NCBI GenBank assembly: GCA_913009635.1
Contig: CAJVXI010000010.1
Coordinates: 1 to 35,407, forward strand
Direction: 5' to 3'
Source: an uncultured bacterium
GTDB lineage: Bacteria; Patescibacteriota; Minisyncoccia; UBA6257; UBA9933
Length of the DNA stretch: 35,407 nucleotides
Numbering within the stretch: the first letter of the stretch is position 1; every line of letters begins with the position of its first letter. Below, piece after piece: positions 1 through 8,430 of the stretch. A model generated the notes under the pieces. The model saw nothing but the letters and a program-made list of their open reading frames with translations. It was not told the DNA's origin and did no database searches. A program made the position numbers and the translations under genes.

Positions 1-100
1 AAAATAAAAAGGGGTTACCCCCTCACTAGGCATTTTTATAAAAAACAAACAAACCTATCTAACTAAATTATAAAACACTTCCAATCTCCGTCAACCAAAG

Positions 101-126
101 TTATCCACAATCTACTATTATCCATA
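101..126 (+). promoter_or_regulatory. DnaA-box-like pair
   Basis: TTATCCACA at 101-109 matches the bacterial DnaA box consensus exactly, and TTATCCATA at 118-126 differs at one base. They sit in A+T-rich DNA next to the palindrome at 131-162. Apart from these and the palindrome, the 1-237 stretch shows no gene, only a short GGGGTTACCCC dyad at 11-21. Two boxes are too few to call a replication origin. Confidence 0.3.
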
Positions 127-130
127 ACTT

Positions 131-162
131 ACTACAATGTTCACGATCGTAAAATTTGTAGT
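131..162. promoter_or_regulatory. Distal copy of ACGATCGT-centred operator
   Basis: A 32-bp imperfect palindrome with ACTACAA and TTGTAGT ends around the central dyad ACGATCGT (143-150). It has the same ends and centre as the palindrome at 875-910, in front of the PaaX-like gene, so both are probably bound by the same protein. It lies past the 3' end of that gene, so it may control a gene left of the window or help loop the DNA. Confidence 0.55.
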
Positions 163-237
163 AAACCATAATAATATTAACATCTATTTAAAATCTATTT
201 AAATTAGACCTAAAATCTAATATTTTTAACTGCTTCT

Positions 238-852
238 TTATTTAACTGCTTCTTTAATTGTGCCAGTTTTATTAATAGAAAAAATTTCTACGTAAGAAAG
301 TAAATTTAAATCTTTGAGGTCGGCTAAAAATTCTGTTGGCAATTTAATATTGCCTATCCAGACGCTTTTTTGAAGTTGTCGAAATTTTAGATTTTGGAGA
401 CGAAAGCGCAGCCAGTCTCTTTTTCGTCGTTCTTTCTCAGGAATATCAAAGATTACAATGTTAAAACTTTTATCTTTTTCAATTTTATAATTAGTTTTTG
501 GCAATAATGGCGCATCCTTATTGGTTCTCTGATTTAAATTTTTAAGTTTTTCTTTTCCTTTTTTGGTAATAACCCAATAAGAGTTTCTATTACTTTTATT
601 TTTATGCTTATCTACCAACCCTTGTTTTTGAAGATAAGAAATTAAATTATAAAAATTTTGACAACTGCGTTTTCTTTTTTCTGAATAATTTAAAGATTTT
701 TTTACTTGTATTCTATCCAAATAAAGCGGATCTAAAGCCGCTCTCCGCAAATTTCTATAAGTGCTACCTTGACCCAGTGAAAGAATTTCTAAAGTATAAG
801 CGCTTATTTTCCCTATCTTTGAAATTATTTGTAAAATGTCTTTTGTTTTCAT
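238..852 (-). CDS. PaaX-like transcriptional regulator with Cas2-like domain
   Basis: A 204-residue protein. The N-terminal half (about 1-110) looks like a winged-helix DNA-binding region ending in a typical wing (YWVITKKGKEKL). The C-terminal half (about 125-200) carries the ferredoxin-like Cas2-fold signature of PaaX-type regulators: FNIVIFDIPEKERRKRDWLR followed by LQKSVWIG. Such proteins are often annotated as Cas2 in CPR genomes, but no CRISPR array or cas gene is seen here, so a repressor role is more likely. It is shorter than classical PaaX (about 300 residues). A strong palindrome lies 23 bases before the start and overlaps the predicted transcription start, which suggests autorepression; a second copy lies past the stop. 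Family assignment is fairly secure, the ligand unknown. Confidence 0.78.
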   Translation of the reverse strand: MKTKDILQIISKIGKISAYTLEILSLGQGSTYRNLRRAALDPLYLDRIQVKKSLNYSEKRKRSCQNFYNLISYLQKQGLVDKHKNKSNRNSYWVITKKGKEKLKNLNQRTNKDAPLLPKTNYKIEKDKSFNIVIFDIPEKERRKRDWLRFRLQNLKFRQLQKSVWIGNIKLPTEFLADLKDLNLLSYVEIFSINKTGTIKEAVK

Positions 853-874
853 AATAAAACTAATTTATTTAAAT

Positions 875-917
875 TTACTACAAATTTTACGATCGTAAAT
901 ATTGTAGTAATATTATA
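875..917 (-). promoter_or_regulatory. Promoter and operator of the PaaX-like gene
   Basis: A 36-bp near-perfect palindrome at 875-910 has TTACTACAA ends and an ACGATCGT centre. On the minus strand a -10 box TATAAT (917 to 912) abuts it, so transcription would start inside the palindrome. A protein bound there would block initiation, as expected of an autoregulated repressor. No convincing -35 box is seen. Confidence 0.65.
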
Positions 918-942
918 ACAAAAATAATATTATAAAAAAATA

Positions 943-973
943 GGGCTTAGTCGCGTTAAACGCGGCTAAGCCC
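943..973 (-). terminator. Rho-independent terminator of the 966-1214 gene
   Basis: Arms 943-955 and 961-973 form a 13-bp stem with one G-U pair and a TTAAA loop. On the minus strand it is followed by TATTTTTTTATA. The TAG stop codon of the upstream gene (966-968) lies inside the stem. Confidence 0.85.
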
Positions 974-1214
974 GTTGTTTCTCTTCATTGATATTGTCCA
1001 TTACATCAAACAGCGCTTCGCATAAACAAAAATCAATTGTCATAGCACCAAATGGAAAGATTGTGCTTTTTCTAATAAAAAGTGGACACCTCATAGAAGC
1101 ACACGGAATAGCATTTTGTGTTTTTGATACTGCGCTGTTCATCTCGCATGGAAAAACTGTTTTGCTAAGAAAATCCGCGATGTCATTCTTGTTTCTGCCT
1201 TTCTGGTCTTTCAT
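966..1214 (-). CDS. Small cysteine-containing protein, unknown function
   Basis: An 82-residue protein I do not recognise. It has five cysteines (23, 38, 43, 63, 65) and no membrane segment. A same-length ORF exists on the opposite strand, but this strand has the gene signals: TTGACA and TAAACT promoter boxes 17 bases apart, a strong Shine-Dalgarno GGAGGT five bases before ATG, and a terminator overlapping the stop. It is therefore a complete single-gene transcription unit. The CxxxxC and CxC spacings could bind metal, but this is only a suggestion. It shares its strong ribosome-binding site with the small genes at 24421, 24584 and 29017, unlike most genes here. Confidence 0.62.
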   Translation of the reverse strand: MKDQKGRNKNDIADFLSKTVFPCEMNSAVSKTQNAIPCASMRCPLFIRKSTIFPFGAMTIDFCLCEALFDVMDNINEEKQRA

Positions 1215-1267
1215 GGTTTACCTCCATTCTTGCTAAAATTTATTTTTAAACTTCTATATTTACTATA

Positions 1268-1296
1268 AGTTTACACAATTTAGACACATTTGTCAA
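1268..1296 (-). promoter_or_regulatory. Promoter of the 966-1214 gene
   Basis: On the minus strand TTGACA (1296 to 1291) and TAAACT (1273 to 1268) are separated by 17 bases. This predicts a leader of roughly 45 bases before the Shine-Dalgarno and ATG at 1214. Confidence 0.6.
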
Positions 1297-1317
1297 GACC
1301 AACTAAAAATAAATATT

Positions 1318-2787
1318 TTATTTGGGAAATAAAATTTGTGATTTTTTGACAGAAATAATCTTTTTTCCCTGCCATTTAATATTTTTTAAAATTTTTTCAG
1401 AAGTTTCAGGAAGAAACGGCTTTAAAAGTTCTGCTACACCGTCTAAAATCGCAATTAAATTAATAATTGTTTTTTTGTTTTTGGCTTCTCTTTTTTTATC
1501 CCCTTTTTCCCATGGCTTATTTATATTTACGTATTTATCGCCAAAGCTTATTAAATTCCAAATTGCCGAAAGCGCCTCGCTGAATTTGAATTCAGGCAGA
1601 GTTTTGTCAATTTCTTTTTTGGTATCTTTAATTTTTTGAATAACATCTTTTTCAATTCCGCCTGAAGTTGTTTTAATTTTCGCTTTAGAAGCGAGTGTTA
1701 AAACACGGGCGGTAAAATTCCCCAAGCCATTTGCCAATTCTCCGTTATAGCGTTCTATAAATTTCTGTTCAGTAAAATCGCCGTCTTCATAAGCCGGAAT
1801 TTCTCGCAAAAGGAAATAACGCAATGGATCAACGCCATATTTTCCGATTATTTCAAATGGATCAATAACATTACCAAGTGTTTTTGACATTTTCTGCCCA
1901 CCAGAAGTAATAAATCCATGAACATATATTGTTTTCGGCAAAGACAAACCAGCCGACATAAGCATTGCTGGCCAATAAATAACATGAAATCTTAAATTAT
2001 CCTTACCTAAAACATGAACATCAGCCGGCCAATATTTTTTGAATTTCTTCAAATTATCACTTCCATAACCAAGAGCTGAAATATAATTTGTTAACGCATC
2101 ACACCAAACATACATTACATGTTTATCATCTCCGGGAACTGGAATCCCCCATGACAAAATTTCTTTGGGCCGAGAAAAACTTACATCCTTAAGCCCGCTT
2201 TTTATAATATTTAACGCTTCTTTTTTCCGCGAAGCCGGAATGATTTTAATTTCATCACTTTTAATTAATTTTAAAAGTTTGTCAGAATACTTGGATAATC
2301 TGAAAAAATAATTCTCTTCGTCTAAAAATTCCGGCGCTTTGTCATGATAAATACATTTTCCGTCAACTAAATCCTTTTCCGTTACATACGCTTCGCAGCC
2401 CCCGCAATAATAACCTTCATACTTATCTTTATATAAATCACCTTTTTCTTTTAATTTTTTCCAAATAAACTGCGCTCCAGGCCAATGTTTTTTCCTATCA
2501 GTTGTTCTAATAAAATCGTTATAAGAAATATTCAAAATCTTATCCAATTGCTTGAATTTGGCGACATTTTTATTAACTAATTTTTGTGGAGAAATTTTAT
2601 TTTGTTCAGCAGTTTTAAAAAGTTTTGAGCCATACTCGTCAGTTCCAGTTAAAAAAAACACATCTCTTCCTTCTAAACGATAATAACGCGCCAAAACATC
2701 TGTTCTGATAAATTGCAAAACATGCCCCATATGCGGTGGGGCATTAACATAAGCAATAGCAGTGGTAATATAAAACTTTTTTGGCAT
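1318..2787 (-). CDS. metG: Methionyl-tRNA synthetase
   Basis: A 489-residue class I synthetase that charges tRNA-Met with methionine in the cytoplasm. The HIGH motif appears as HMGH (19-22) after PP, and the KMSKS loop as KMSKT (299-303). A single zinc knuckle has the C-x2-C and C-x2-H arrangement (C128, C131, C145, H148), as in the Thermus-type one-knuckle enzyme. The alpha-helical anticodon domain follows to the end. The C-terminal EMAP/Arc1-like tRNA-binding domain found in many bacterial enzymes is absent, which explains the short length. It starts 6 bases after the end of the AI-2E-family gene, and the same-strand order suggests an operon. No Shine-Dalgarno is seen. Confidence 0.97.
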   Translation of the reverse strand: MPKKFYITTAIAYVNAPPHMGHVLQFIRTDVLARYYRLEGRDVFFLTGTDEYGSKLFKTAEQNKISPQKLVNKNVAKFKQLDKILNISYNDFIRTTDRKKHWPGAQFIWKKLKEKGDLYKDKYEGYYCGGCEAYVTEKDLVDGKCIYHDKAPEFLDEENYFFRLSKYSDKLLKLIKSDEIKIIPASRKKEALNIIKSGLKDVSFSRPKEILSWGIPVPGDDKHVMYVWCDALTNYISALGYGSDNLKKFKKYWPADVHVLGKDNLRFHVIYWPAMLMSAGLSLPKTIYVHGFITSGGQKMSKTLGNVIDPFEIIGKYGVDPLRYFLLREIPAYEDGDFTEQKFIERYNGELANGLGNFTARVLTLASKAKIKTTSGGIEKDVIQKIKDTKKEIDKTLPEFKFSEALSAIWNLISFGDKYVNINKPWEKGDKKREAKNKKTIINLIAILDGVAELLKPFLPETSEKILKNIKWQGKKIISVKKSQILFPK

Positions 2788-2793
2788 TTTACG

Positions 2794-3804
2794 CTAAACT
2801 AATCTATTGTGTTTGCGCTCTGACCAATCTTCAACAAATTCCTGCAAAATAACAGCTACTGGAACAGCTAAAATTATTCCTATAAAACCTGCTATCTGCG
2901 CTCCGGCCAATAAAGAAACAACAACGATTACCGGATGAATATCAACTGTTCTTTTCATTACAATCGGAACTAATATTTGGCTTTCCAATTGCTGAAGTAT
3001 TACAAAAAATATAATTACGTAAATTCCCAATTTCAAAGAAACTGTGCTTGCTATTATAAACGCCAAAAGTCCGGCAAAAATCGGCCCGACAAAAGGAACT
3101 ACTTCAAAAATGCCCGCTAAAACTCCTAATAATAAACTATATTTAACTCCTAAAATCAACAAACCAAGAGCTGTTGCCAATCCAAGTATTAAACTCAAAA
3201 TAAGCTGTCCCTGCATCCAAAGACCTAATTTTGTTCTGGCTTTGATATAAACGGCAACCACACGCTTTTCATGAGCGTCCGGTAAAACCGCTCTCAAGAA
3301 TTTTTCTACTCCGTCGCGGCTAACCACCAAGTAAAAAGATAAGATAAAAGTAGTAAGGACAAAAATGATTCCGCCAAAAACCGAAGAAATAACGCCAAAA
3401 AAAGAAGCAGTACCTGAAAGTAAAATACTGGAAAAATTACTGACTACGTTTTCAATTTGGTCTAATATCTGAGAAGTACTGAAATTGTCCAAGGCCGGTA
3501 TGCTTAATTTATCAAAACTGCCCAATAAATCTTTTAATTCAAGAAAAGCAATCGGGACAATGGTGTATAAAACCAAAGATAAAATTGATAAAACAATTGA
3601 AAAAATTATTAAAGCTCCTAAAATCCTTGGAATTTTTTTATGTTCTAAATAAGTAACAGGCGCATCAAGAGCAGAAGAAATAACCAATGCCAGAAAAAGA
3701 ATAAGTATTACATCTTTGGCTAATATAAAAACACCCACTAAAAGCAGCATAAAGAAAACTCGCCAAAGCGATGACCAGGAAATTTCAAATGAATTTCTTT
3801 CCAT
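2794..3804 (-). CDS. AI-2E family transporter (PerM/YhhT-like)
   Basis: A 336-residue polytopic membrane protein with about seven to eight hydrophobic segments. The C-terminal half contains the family's hallmark glycine-rich stretch GVLAGIFEVVPFVGPIFAGL and a later LAGAQIAGFIGIILAVPVA. Members export small molecules or act in Na+/H+ exchange; the substrate here cannot be read from sequence. A TATAGT box lies six bases before ATG (TATAGTATTTTTATG), compatible with a leaderless internal promoter, but the gene also closely follows the M16 protease gene and may be co-transcribed with it. Confidence 0.92.
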   Translation of the reverse strand: MERNSFEISWSSLWRVFFMLLLVGVFILAKDVILILFLALVISSALDAPVTYLEHKKIPRILGALIIFSIVLSILSLVLYTIVPIAFLELKDLLGSFDKLSIPALDNFSTSQILDQIENVVSNFSSILLSGTASFFGVISSVFGGIIFVLTTFILSFYLVVSRDGVEKFLRAVLPDAHEKRVVAVYIKARTKLGLWMQGQLILSLILGLATALGLLILGVKYSLLLGVLAGIFEVVPFVGPIFAGLLAFIIASTVSLKLGIYVIIFFVILQQLESQILVPIVMKRTVDIHPVIVVVSLLAGAQIAGFIGIILAVPVAVILQEFVEDWSERKHNRLV

Positions 3805-3816
3805 AAAAATACTATA

Positions 3817-5088
3817 CTATATTTTTAATATAGATTCAAATTTCCCCTTATCTTTTAATGGGCCTATAATCGCCAAGTTTAGCTTGTTATTTTGGAAAAT
3901 TCCTTTAGCCACAGCCATAATTTCTTCGGCTTTAACGGCTTGAACTTTTTTAATCAGCTCTTCCGGAGAAACTATTTTCTTTGTAATAATTTCCTGCCCG
4001 CCATAAAAAGAAGCTATGGCATCCGAGGTTTCTAAACCGAGGATTAAATTGCCTGTTAAATGATCTTTTGCCCGCTGTAATTCTTTGTCTTGTACGGACT
4101 TTTCAGTTAAAGATTTAAACTCTTTGAGTATTACTTTAATTACTTCATTAATTTTATTTTGGTCAATGCCAGCGGAGACAGCCAAATAACCGTGGTCAGT
4201 GTAAAGATCTGATTCAGCCCGAACATAATAAGCCGCACCCATTTCTCCTCTTATTTTTTGAAAAAGTCGCGAACTCATACCACCTCCTAAAATATCAGAT
4301 AAAAGCTGTAAAGCATATCTACGCTTATCAAAAATATCAAAAGTCCGTACGCCTAAAATTAAATGAGTTTGGTCAGTTTGTTTAAATTTTAATAAAACTT
4401 TTGGTTTGTTTTGAGATTCTTTGATTTTTACTTTGCCAAATTTCTTTTCAGAAATAATTCCTTTAAAAGCATTTTGAATTTGTTTAATAACTTTTTTTTC
4501 GTCAAAATTACCGCTCACAACAACAAGAGTGCCTTTAGCTACATAATGCTCTTTTCGATATTTTAAAAAATCCTCTCTAGTCAATTTCTGAATCACCTCT
4601 TTTCTTCCAGCAATATCCCAGCCAGCTGGCTGATCGCCGTAAAGTAAATTCATAAAATTTTTTTCAACGCGACGCATTGGCAAATCTTCATACATATTTA
4701 TTTCCTCAATAATCACACCTTTTTCTTTTTTAATCTCTGCTGGCTCAAAAATCGGGTTAAGATACATATCAGAAACAACGTCTAAAATCTCATTAAAATA
4801 TTTTGATTGAGCTTTAGCATAATAACCAGTATATTCCAAACTGGTAAAAGCATTGTATTCAGCGCCAATGCTTTCTAATTCCGAACTAATATTAATAGCT
4901 TTCGGCCTCTTCTTGGTTCCCTTAAAACACATGTGCTCCAAGAAATGCGAAAGGCCGCTAATTTTTTTAGTTTCATATTTTGAGCCGGCTTCAACTAAAA
5001 CCAGAACCGTAGTTGCCAAATTTTGTGGCTGCGGAGCCAGAATTATTCTTAAGCCGTTATCAAGAGTGATTTTACGAAAGTTTTTCAT
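3817..5088 (-). CDS. M16 family zinc metalloprotease
   Basis: A 423-residue pitrilysin/processing-peptidase type protease. The inverted zinc motif HFLEH (48-52: H48, E51, H52) is present, with the downstream glutamate in the VIIEEINMYED region about 76 residues later, so it should be the catalytic rather than the inactive partner. The second M16 domain follows (about 160-400) with the usual GGGMSSRLFQKIRGEMG segment. There is no signal peptide, so it probably degrades peptides in the cytoplasm. Its start overlaps the last 17 bases of the glycyl-tRNA synthetase gene, indicating translational coupling. Confidence 0.95.
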   Translation of the reverse strand: MKNFRKITLDNGLRIILAPQPQNLATTVLVLVEAGSKYETKKISGLSHFLEHMCFKGTKKRPKAINISSELESIGAEYNAFTSLEYTGYYAKAQSKYFNEILDVVSDMYLNPIFEPAEIKKEKGVIIEEINMYEDLPMRRVEKNFMNLLYGDQPAGWDIAGRKEVIQKLTREDFLKYRKEHYVAKGTLVVVSGNFDEKKVIKQIQNAFKGIISEKKFGKVKIKESQNKPKVLLKFKQTDQTHLILGVRTFDIFDKRRYALQLLSDILGGGMSSRLFQKIRGEMGAAYYVRAESDLYTDHGYLAVSAGIDQNKINEVIKVILKEFKSLTEKSVQDKELQRAKDHLTGNLILGLETSDAIASFYGGQEIITKKIVSPEELIKKVQAVKAEEIMAVAKGIFQNNKLNLAIIGPLKDKGKFESILKI

Positions 5089-6412
5089 TTAAAAATTTAT
5101 TTAATTCCGTTATTTTTATCCTTTCTTGTTTCATTGTGTCGCGGTCACGAACAGTAACATCGCCCTGCTCCAAACTGTCAAAATCAACAGTAATACAATA
5201 AGGTGTACCGATTTCATCCTGCGAGTAATAACGTTTTCCAATATTGCCGCGGTCATCCCAAGCAACTGCAAAATCTTTACGTAAATCGTCATAAATATTT
5301 CTTGCCAACTTAACTAATTCCGGCTTGTTGGCCAAAAGCGGGAATACAGCTGCTTTATATGGAGCGAGTTTTGGATTTAATTTCAAAACTATCCTGCTTG
5401 CCCCGTTTTTTGCGGGGTCTTCTTCTTCTGAATAAGCATCTATTAGGAAAAACAACGCTGCCCTATCAACCCCACCTGACGTTTCAATTACCCATGGAAT
5501 ATATTTTTCTTTGGTTTCTTCATCAAAATAAAACATATCCTGACCTGAAAATTTCTGATGCTGCGATAAATCCCAATCACCTCTATGATGTATGCCCTCG
5601 CATTCTTTCCAGCCAAACGGGGCATTATATTCAATATCCCAAGCAACTTTCGCGTAATGCGCTAATTCATCTTTCTTGTGTTCTCTAAATCTTAAATTAT
5701 CCGGATTGATACCCAATGACTTATACCAATCCATTCTAAAGTTCTTCCAAAATTCATAATGCTTCATTGATTCTTTTTCGTCCGGCTTAACGTAATACTG
5801 AAGCTCCATCTGTTCAAATTCAATTGACCTGTAAGTAAAATTGCCTGGTGTGATTTCATTGCGGAACGCTTTGCCAATCTGCGCTATACCAAAAGGAATT
5901 TTAAGGCGAGAACTATTTAAAACATTTTTAAAATTAACATGAACCCCTTGTGTTATTTCACCTCTTAAATATACTGTTTCTTTTTCTCCTTCAACCACGC
6001 CTAATTTTGCCTCAACCATCAGGTTAAATTGTTTTTCTTCGGTCCAATCTATTTTTTCTTTTCTTTCCTTGTGCCATCCCTCATGTTCCGCAATAACATC
6101 TTTTTGGTCGGCCTTAAATCTTTGATGACAAGTTTTACACTCTATTAATGGATCGCTAAATCCAGCAATATGGCCAGACGCCTCCCAAACTTTTGGATTC
6201 ATTAATATGGAAGCGCTCATTCCAACAACATCGTCCCTGTCTTTAACCATTGTTTTCCACCACTCTTGTTTAATATTAAATTTAAGCTCAGAGCCAAGTG
6301 GACCATAATCCCAAGTCCCCTTTAATCCGCCATAAATTTCCGAACCGGGATAAATAAAACCCCGGCGTTTAGCCAAACTAACGATTTTATCCATTAAATT
6401 ATTTATTGCCAT
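5072..6412 (-). CDS. glyQS: Glycyl-tRNA synthetase (dimeric alpha2 type)
   Basis: A 446-residue class II synthetase of the single-chain type found in Gram-positives, archaea and eukaryotes. It begins with FIYPGSEIYGGLKGTWDYGP. It has a CKTC metal-site half (C92, C95), motif 2 as FRNEITPGNFTYRSIEFEQ, motif 3 as GGVDRAALFFL, and a C-terminal anticodon-binding domain (YKAAVFPLLANKPELVKLAR). A CCCCG...CGGGG hairpin at 5401-5417 is read in frame as DPAKNGA in the loop between motif 3 and the anticodon domain. The gene overlaps the downstream M16 gene by 17 bases. Confidence 0.96.
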   Translation of the reverse strand: MAINNLMDKIVSLAKRRGFIYPGSEIYGGLKGTWDYGPLGSELKFNIKQEWWKTMVKDRDDVVGMSASILMNPKVWEASGHIAGFSDPLIECKTCHQRFKADQKDVIAEHEGWHKERKEKIDWTEEKQFNLMVEAKLGVVEGEKETVYLRGEITQGVHVNFKNVLNSSRLKIPFGIAQIGKAFRNEITPGNFTYRSIEFEQMELQYYVKPDEKESMKHYEFWKNFRMDWYKSLGINPDNLRFREHKKDELAHYAKVAWDIEYNAPFGWKECEGIHHRGDWDLSQHQKFSGQDMFYFDEETKEKYIPWVIETSGGVDRAALFFLIDAYSEEEDPAKNGASRIVLKLNPKLAPYKAAVFPLLANKPELVKLARNIYDDLRKDFAVAWDDRGNIGKRYYSQDEIGTPYCITVDFDSLEQGDVTVRDRDTMKQERIKITELNKFLNEKLS

Positions 6413-6428
6413 AATTAAAATTAAAAAT

Positions 6429-8342
6429 TTATTCTATCACTGATCCTTCTCCAGAATCAACGGTTTTGTCATCAGTTAATTGGGTAGATAAGATTTCATC
6501 AAAGCCTATTAATTCTGTATTTGTAAACTCATCAAATGCCTTAATGGATGTCTGACTCACTAACGGCATATAAGCTTCAATTTGAGTGATATCGGGTATT
6601 GCTTCAATTTGAAAAACTGCCTCTATTGGCTTGCCAATTACTCCTTTATTGGCCGAAATTTTATCGATTTTCCAAATTATTTCCTGAGTTCTTTCATTAT
6701 ATTCCGGTTGGCTTTCAATATTACTTTTTACTTCTCCTGTCCAGCTAACTCCAGATTGCAAAAATGCCTTAACTTCAACATCACGAACATCAACAGCATA
6801 ATTGGTAATTACCCAATGAATCGTAAAATTACTCGGCTTATTTACTTTTGGAGGCCAATATCCTTTATTTAAAATTCCCCAATTCAACTCCCTGAAAAAT
6901 GCTTGAGCGTCAACCACGGTAGCTCCAATTACTTGAGTTTCAAAATTTGCAATACCAACTATCTTTTCAGCGGCAACATAGTAAGGTACTGTTGGTGAAT
7001 TAACCTCTGCTTGAATTTTTAAAACAAAATTCTTATCAGACAATCTTTTTATAGGATACCCAAATTTTAATTTTATTTGAAATCCCAAAGAACCGCTGGC
7101 GCCTGCTTCCAAAAGCCGTAATTCCGAAGTATTAGCGGTATTCCAAGTAAGAGTGTTGTCTAATGAACTGAAAAACGCCTGTGTTTCTAAAGTTGAAAAA
7201 TCAAACATCTCACCGACTAATTGCGCTTTAACAATAATGTCACTTAATCCGACATCGGTATTATTGCGATAATTAATAAAATATCTCAAAGAATCGCCCG
7301 GCGCAGCCAAATAATTGGTTTGCTCATTAACTTTAATTGCCAACGAGAGGGGCGAAGAAGCAATGTTTAAACTGGCGGATTTTTCGCTGATTGAATATTC
7401 TTGTCCAAGAAAAGATATTTTCAAACCACTTTTGATTTCAAAAAATGACAATTCAGATCCAATAATGCTTCCTTTAACCGTAAAACTTCCTTTAAAATTT
7501 TTCACTAAATCGCCTAAATTCCAAATTCGATTGCCAAACATTGGCTGAATACTTGATTCCTTAAAAGTAAAATTTGGTGGGTATGTTAATTCTAATTCAA
7601 GATTGGAAAAATCTATTTCTGAAATATTGTCGTAATGAATTTCTATTTCAAATTCTTCATTATTTAATACTTTTTGTGGCGTTATTAAATCTAATTTAAT
7701 CCCAGGTTCCCGAACAACCACTTCAATTGCCTTATTTTTTTCAAAACGCGCTCCTAATGTTGATTTCAGAGAATAAGACAACGTTGCGTTAAAATGTTTT
7801 ACTGTCTGCTCCTCGCCTAAAATAATGATTGAAAATTCTTCTTGAATGCTTGTGCCAATGCCTAAATCTCCTAAATCCTTAACAATAATCCTCTTGCTAA
7901 AATCGTCGCCCGTTAAGGTTGAATCATCGGGCAAATTTATGGATAGCTTTGAATCAAAAAGGATATTGTTTGAGTTATTGTCAAAATTAATCAGTAAATC
8001 AAAAGGGACGCCGATTAATGTTTCTTGAGGCGCTTTTAACGAAAAATTTATATCCTTAGCAGAAAAATATTTATAAATATAAAATCCCGCTACCCCACTG
8101 ACTACTATAAAAACTGCCAATAAAATCCAAAACAAAAACCGCCAATACCGACTAAATTTAGAAATAATTACAGATTCTTTGTTGTTTTGTTCTTCCGGCT
8201 CTTCTTTAGACCATTCTTTTTTTACAACAATACCTGGTGATTTCTTGATTTGCTTTTCTTTTTTTTCTGAAACAATCTTCTTTTTAGATTTCTGTTCTGA
8301 TGTCTGCTGATAAAGTTCTTTTTCTAATTCTTCAAGTGCCAT
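6429..8342 (-). CDS. Membrane-anchored protein with DUF11-like Ig repeats
   Basis: A 637-residue protein. It has a charged, lysine/glutamate-rich N-terminus (1-65), one membrane segment (about 67-90), then a long extracytoplasmic region of beta-rich repeats. Segments such as INFDNNSNNIL, INYRNNTDVGLSDI and WVITNYAVDVRDVEV resemble successive DUF11/CARDB-type immunoglobulin-like domains, in which N-rich turns follow a beta strand. Topology would be cytoplasmic N-terminus, outside C-terminus. Such single-pass proteins are common in Parcubacteria genomes and are presumed to act at the cell surface. It sits between recO and the glycyl-tRNA synthetase gene; no enzymatic motif is visible. Confidence 0.75.
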   Translation of the reverse strand: MALEELEKELYQQTSEQKSKKKIVSEKKEKQIKKSPGIVVKKEWSKEEPEEQNNKESVIISKFSRYWRFLFWILLAVFIVVSGVAGFYIYKYFSAKDINFSLKAPQETLIGVPFDLLINFDNNSNNILFDSKLSINLPDDSTLTGDDFSKRIIVKDLGDLGIGTSIQEEFSIIILGEEQTVKHFNATLSYSLKSTLGARFEKNKAIEVVVREPGIKLDLITPQKVLNNEEFEIEIHYDNISEIDFSNLELELTYPPNFTFKESSIQPMFGNRIWNLGDLVKNFKGSFTVKGSIIGSELSFFEIKSGLKISFLGQEYSISEKSASLNIASSPLSLAIKVNEQTNYLAAPGDSLRYFINYRNNTDVGLSDIIVKAQLVGEMFDFSTLETQAFFSSLDNTLTWNTANTSELRLLEAGASGSLGFQIKLKFGYPIKRLSDKNFVLKIQAEVNSPTVPYYVAAEKIVGIANFETQVIGATVVDAQAFFRELNWGILNKGYWPPKVNKPSNFTIHWVITNYAVDVRDVEVKAFLQSGVSWTGEVKSNIESQPEYNERTQEIIWKIDKISANKGVIGKPIEAVFQIEAIPDITQIEAYMPLVSQTSIKAFDEFTNTELIGFDEILSTQLTDDKTVDSGEGSVIE

Positions 8343-8344
8343 AG

Positions 8345-8430
8345 GAGTATTCGCGAATTACAAATCTTTGCGAATATAGCGAATAATCTATTCGCGATTT
8401 GTATATTCGCAGGTATTCGCTAATTAGTGA
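8345..8430. repeat. GCGAAT-rich intergenic repeat
   Basis: The gap between the 637-residue protein gene and recO is packed with direct and inverted copies of ATTCGC/GCGAAT, including ATTCGCGAAT, and ends in TAATTAGTGATTACTC at the recO stop. A similar array ending in ATTAGTGATTACTC covers 33929-34010 at the end of the glycerate kinase gene. Confidence 0.6.

Noticed and set aside
11-21. GGGGTTACCCC as a terminator of the PaaX-like gene
   Set aside because: The stem is only four base pairs with a three-base loop and lies over 200 bases past the stop; support is too weak.
238-852. CRISPR Cas2 nuclease
   Set aside because: No CRISPR array, cas1 or other cas gene is present. The N-terminal winged helix and flanking operators point to a PaaX-like regulator with a Cas2-like fold.
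988-1236. 82-residue plus-strand ORF opposite the 966-1214 gene
   Set aside because: The minus strand has the promoter, Shine-Dalgarno and terminator; the plus ORF has none of these.
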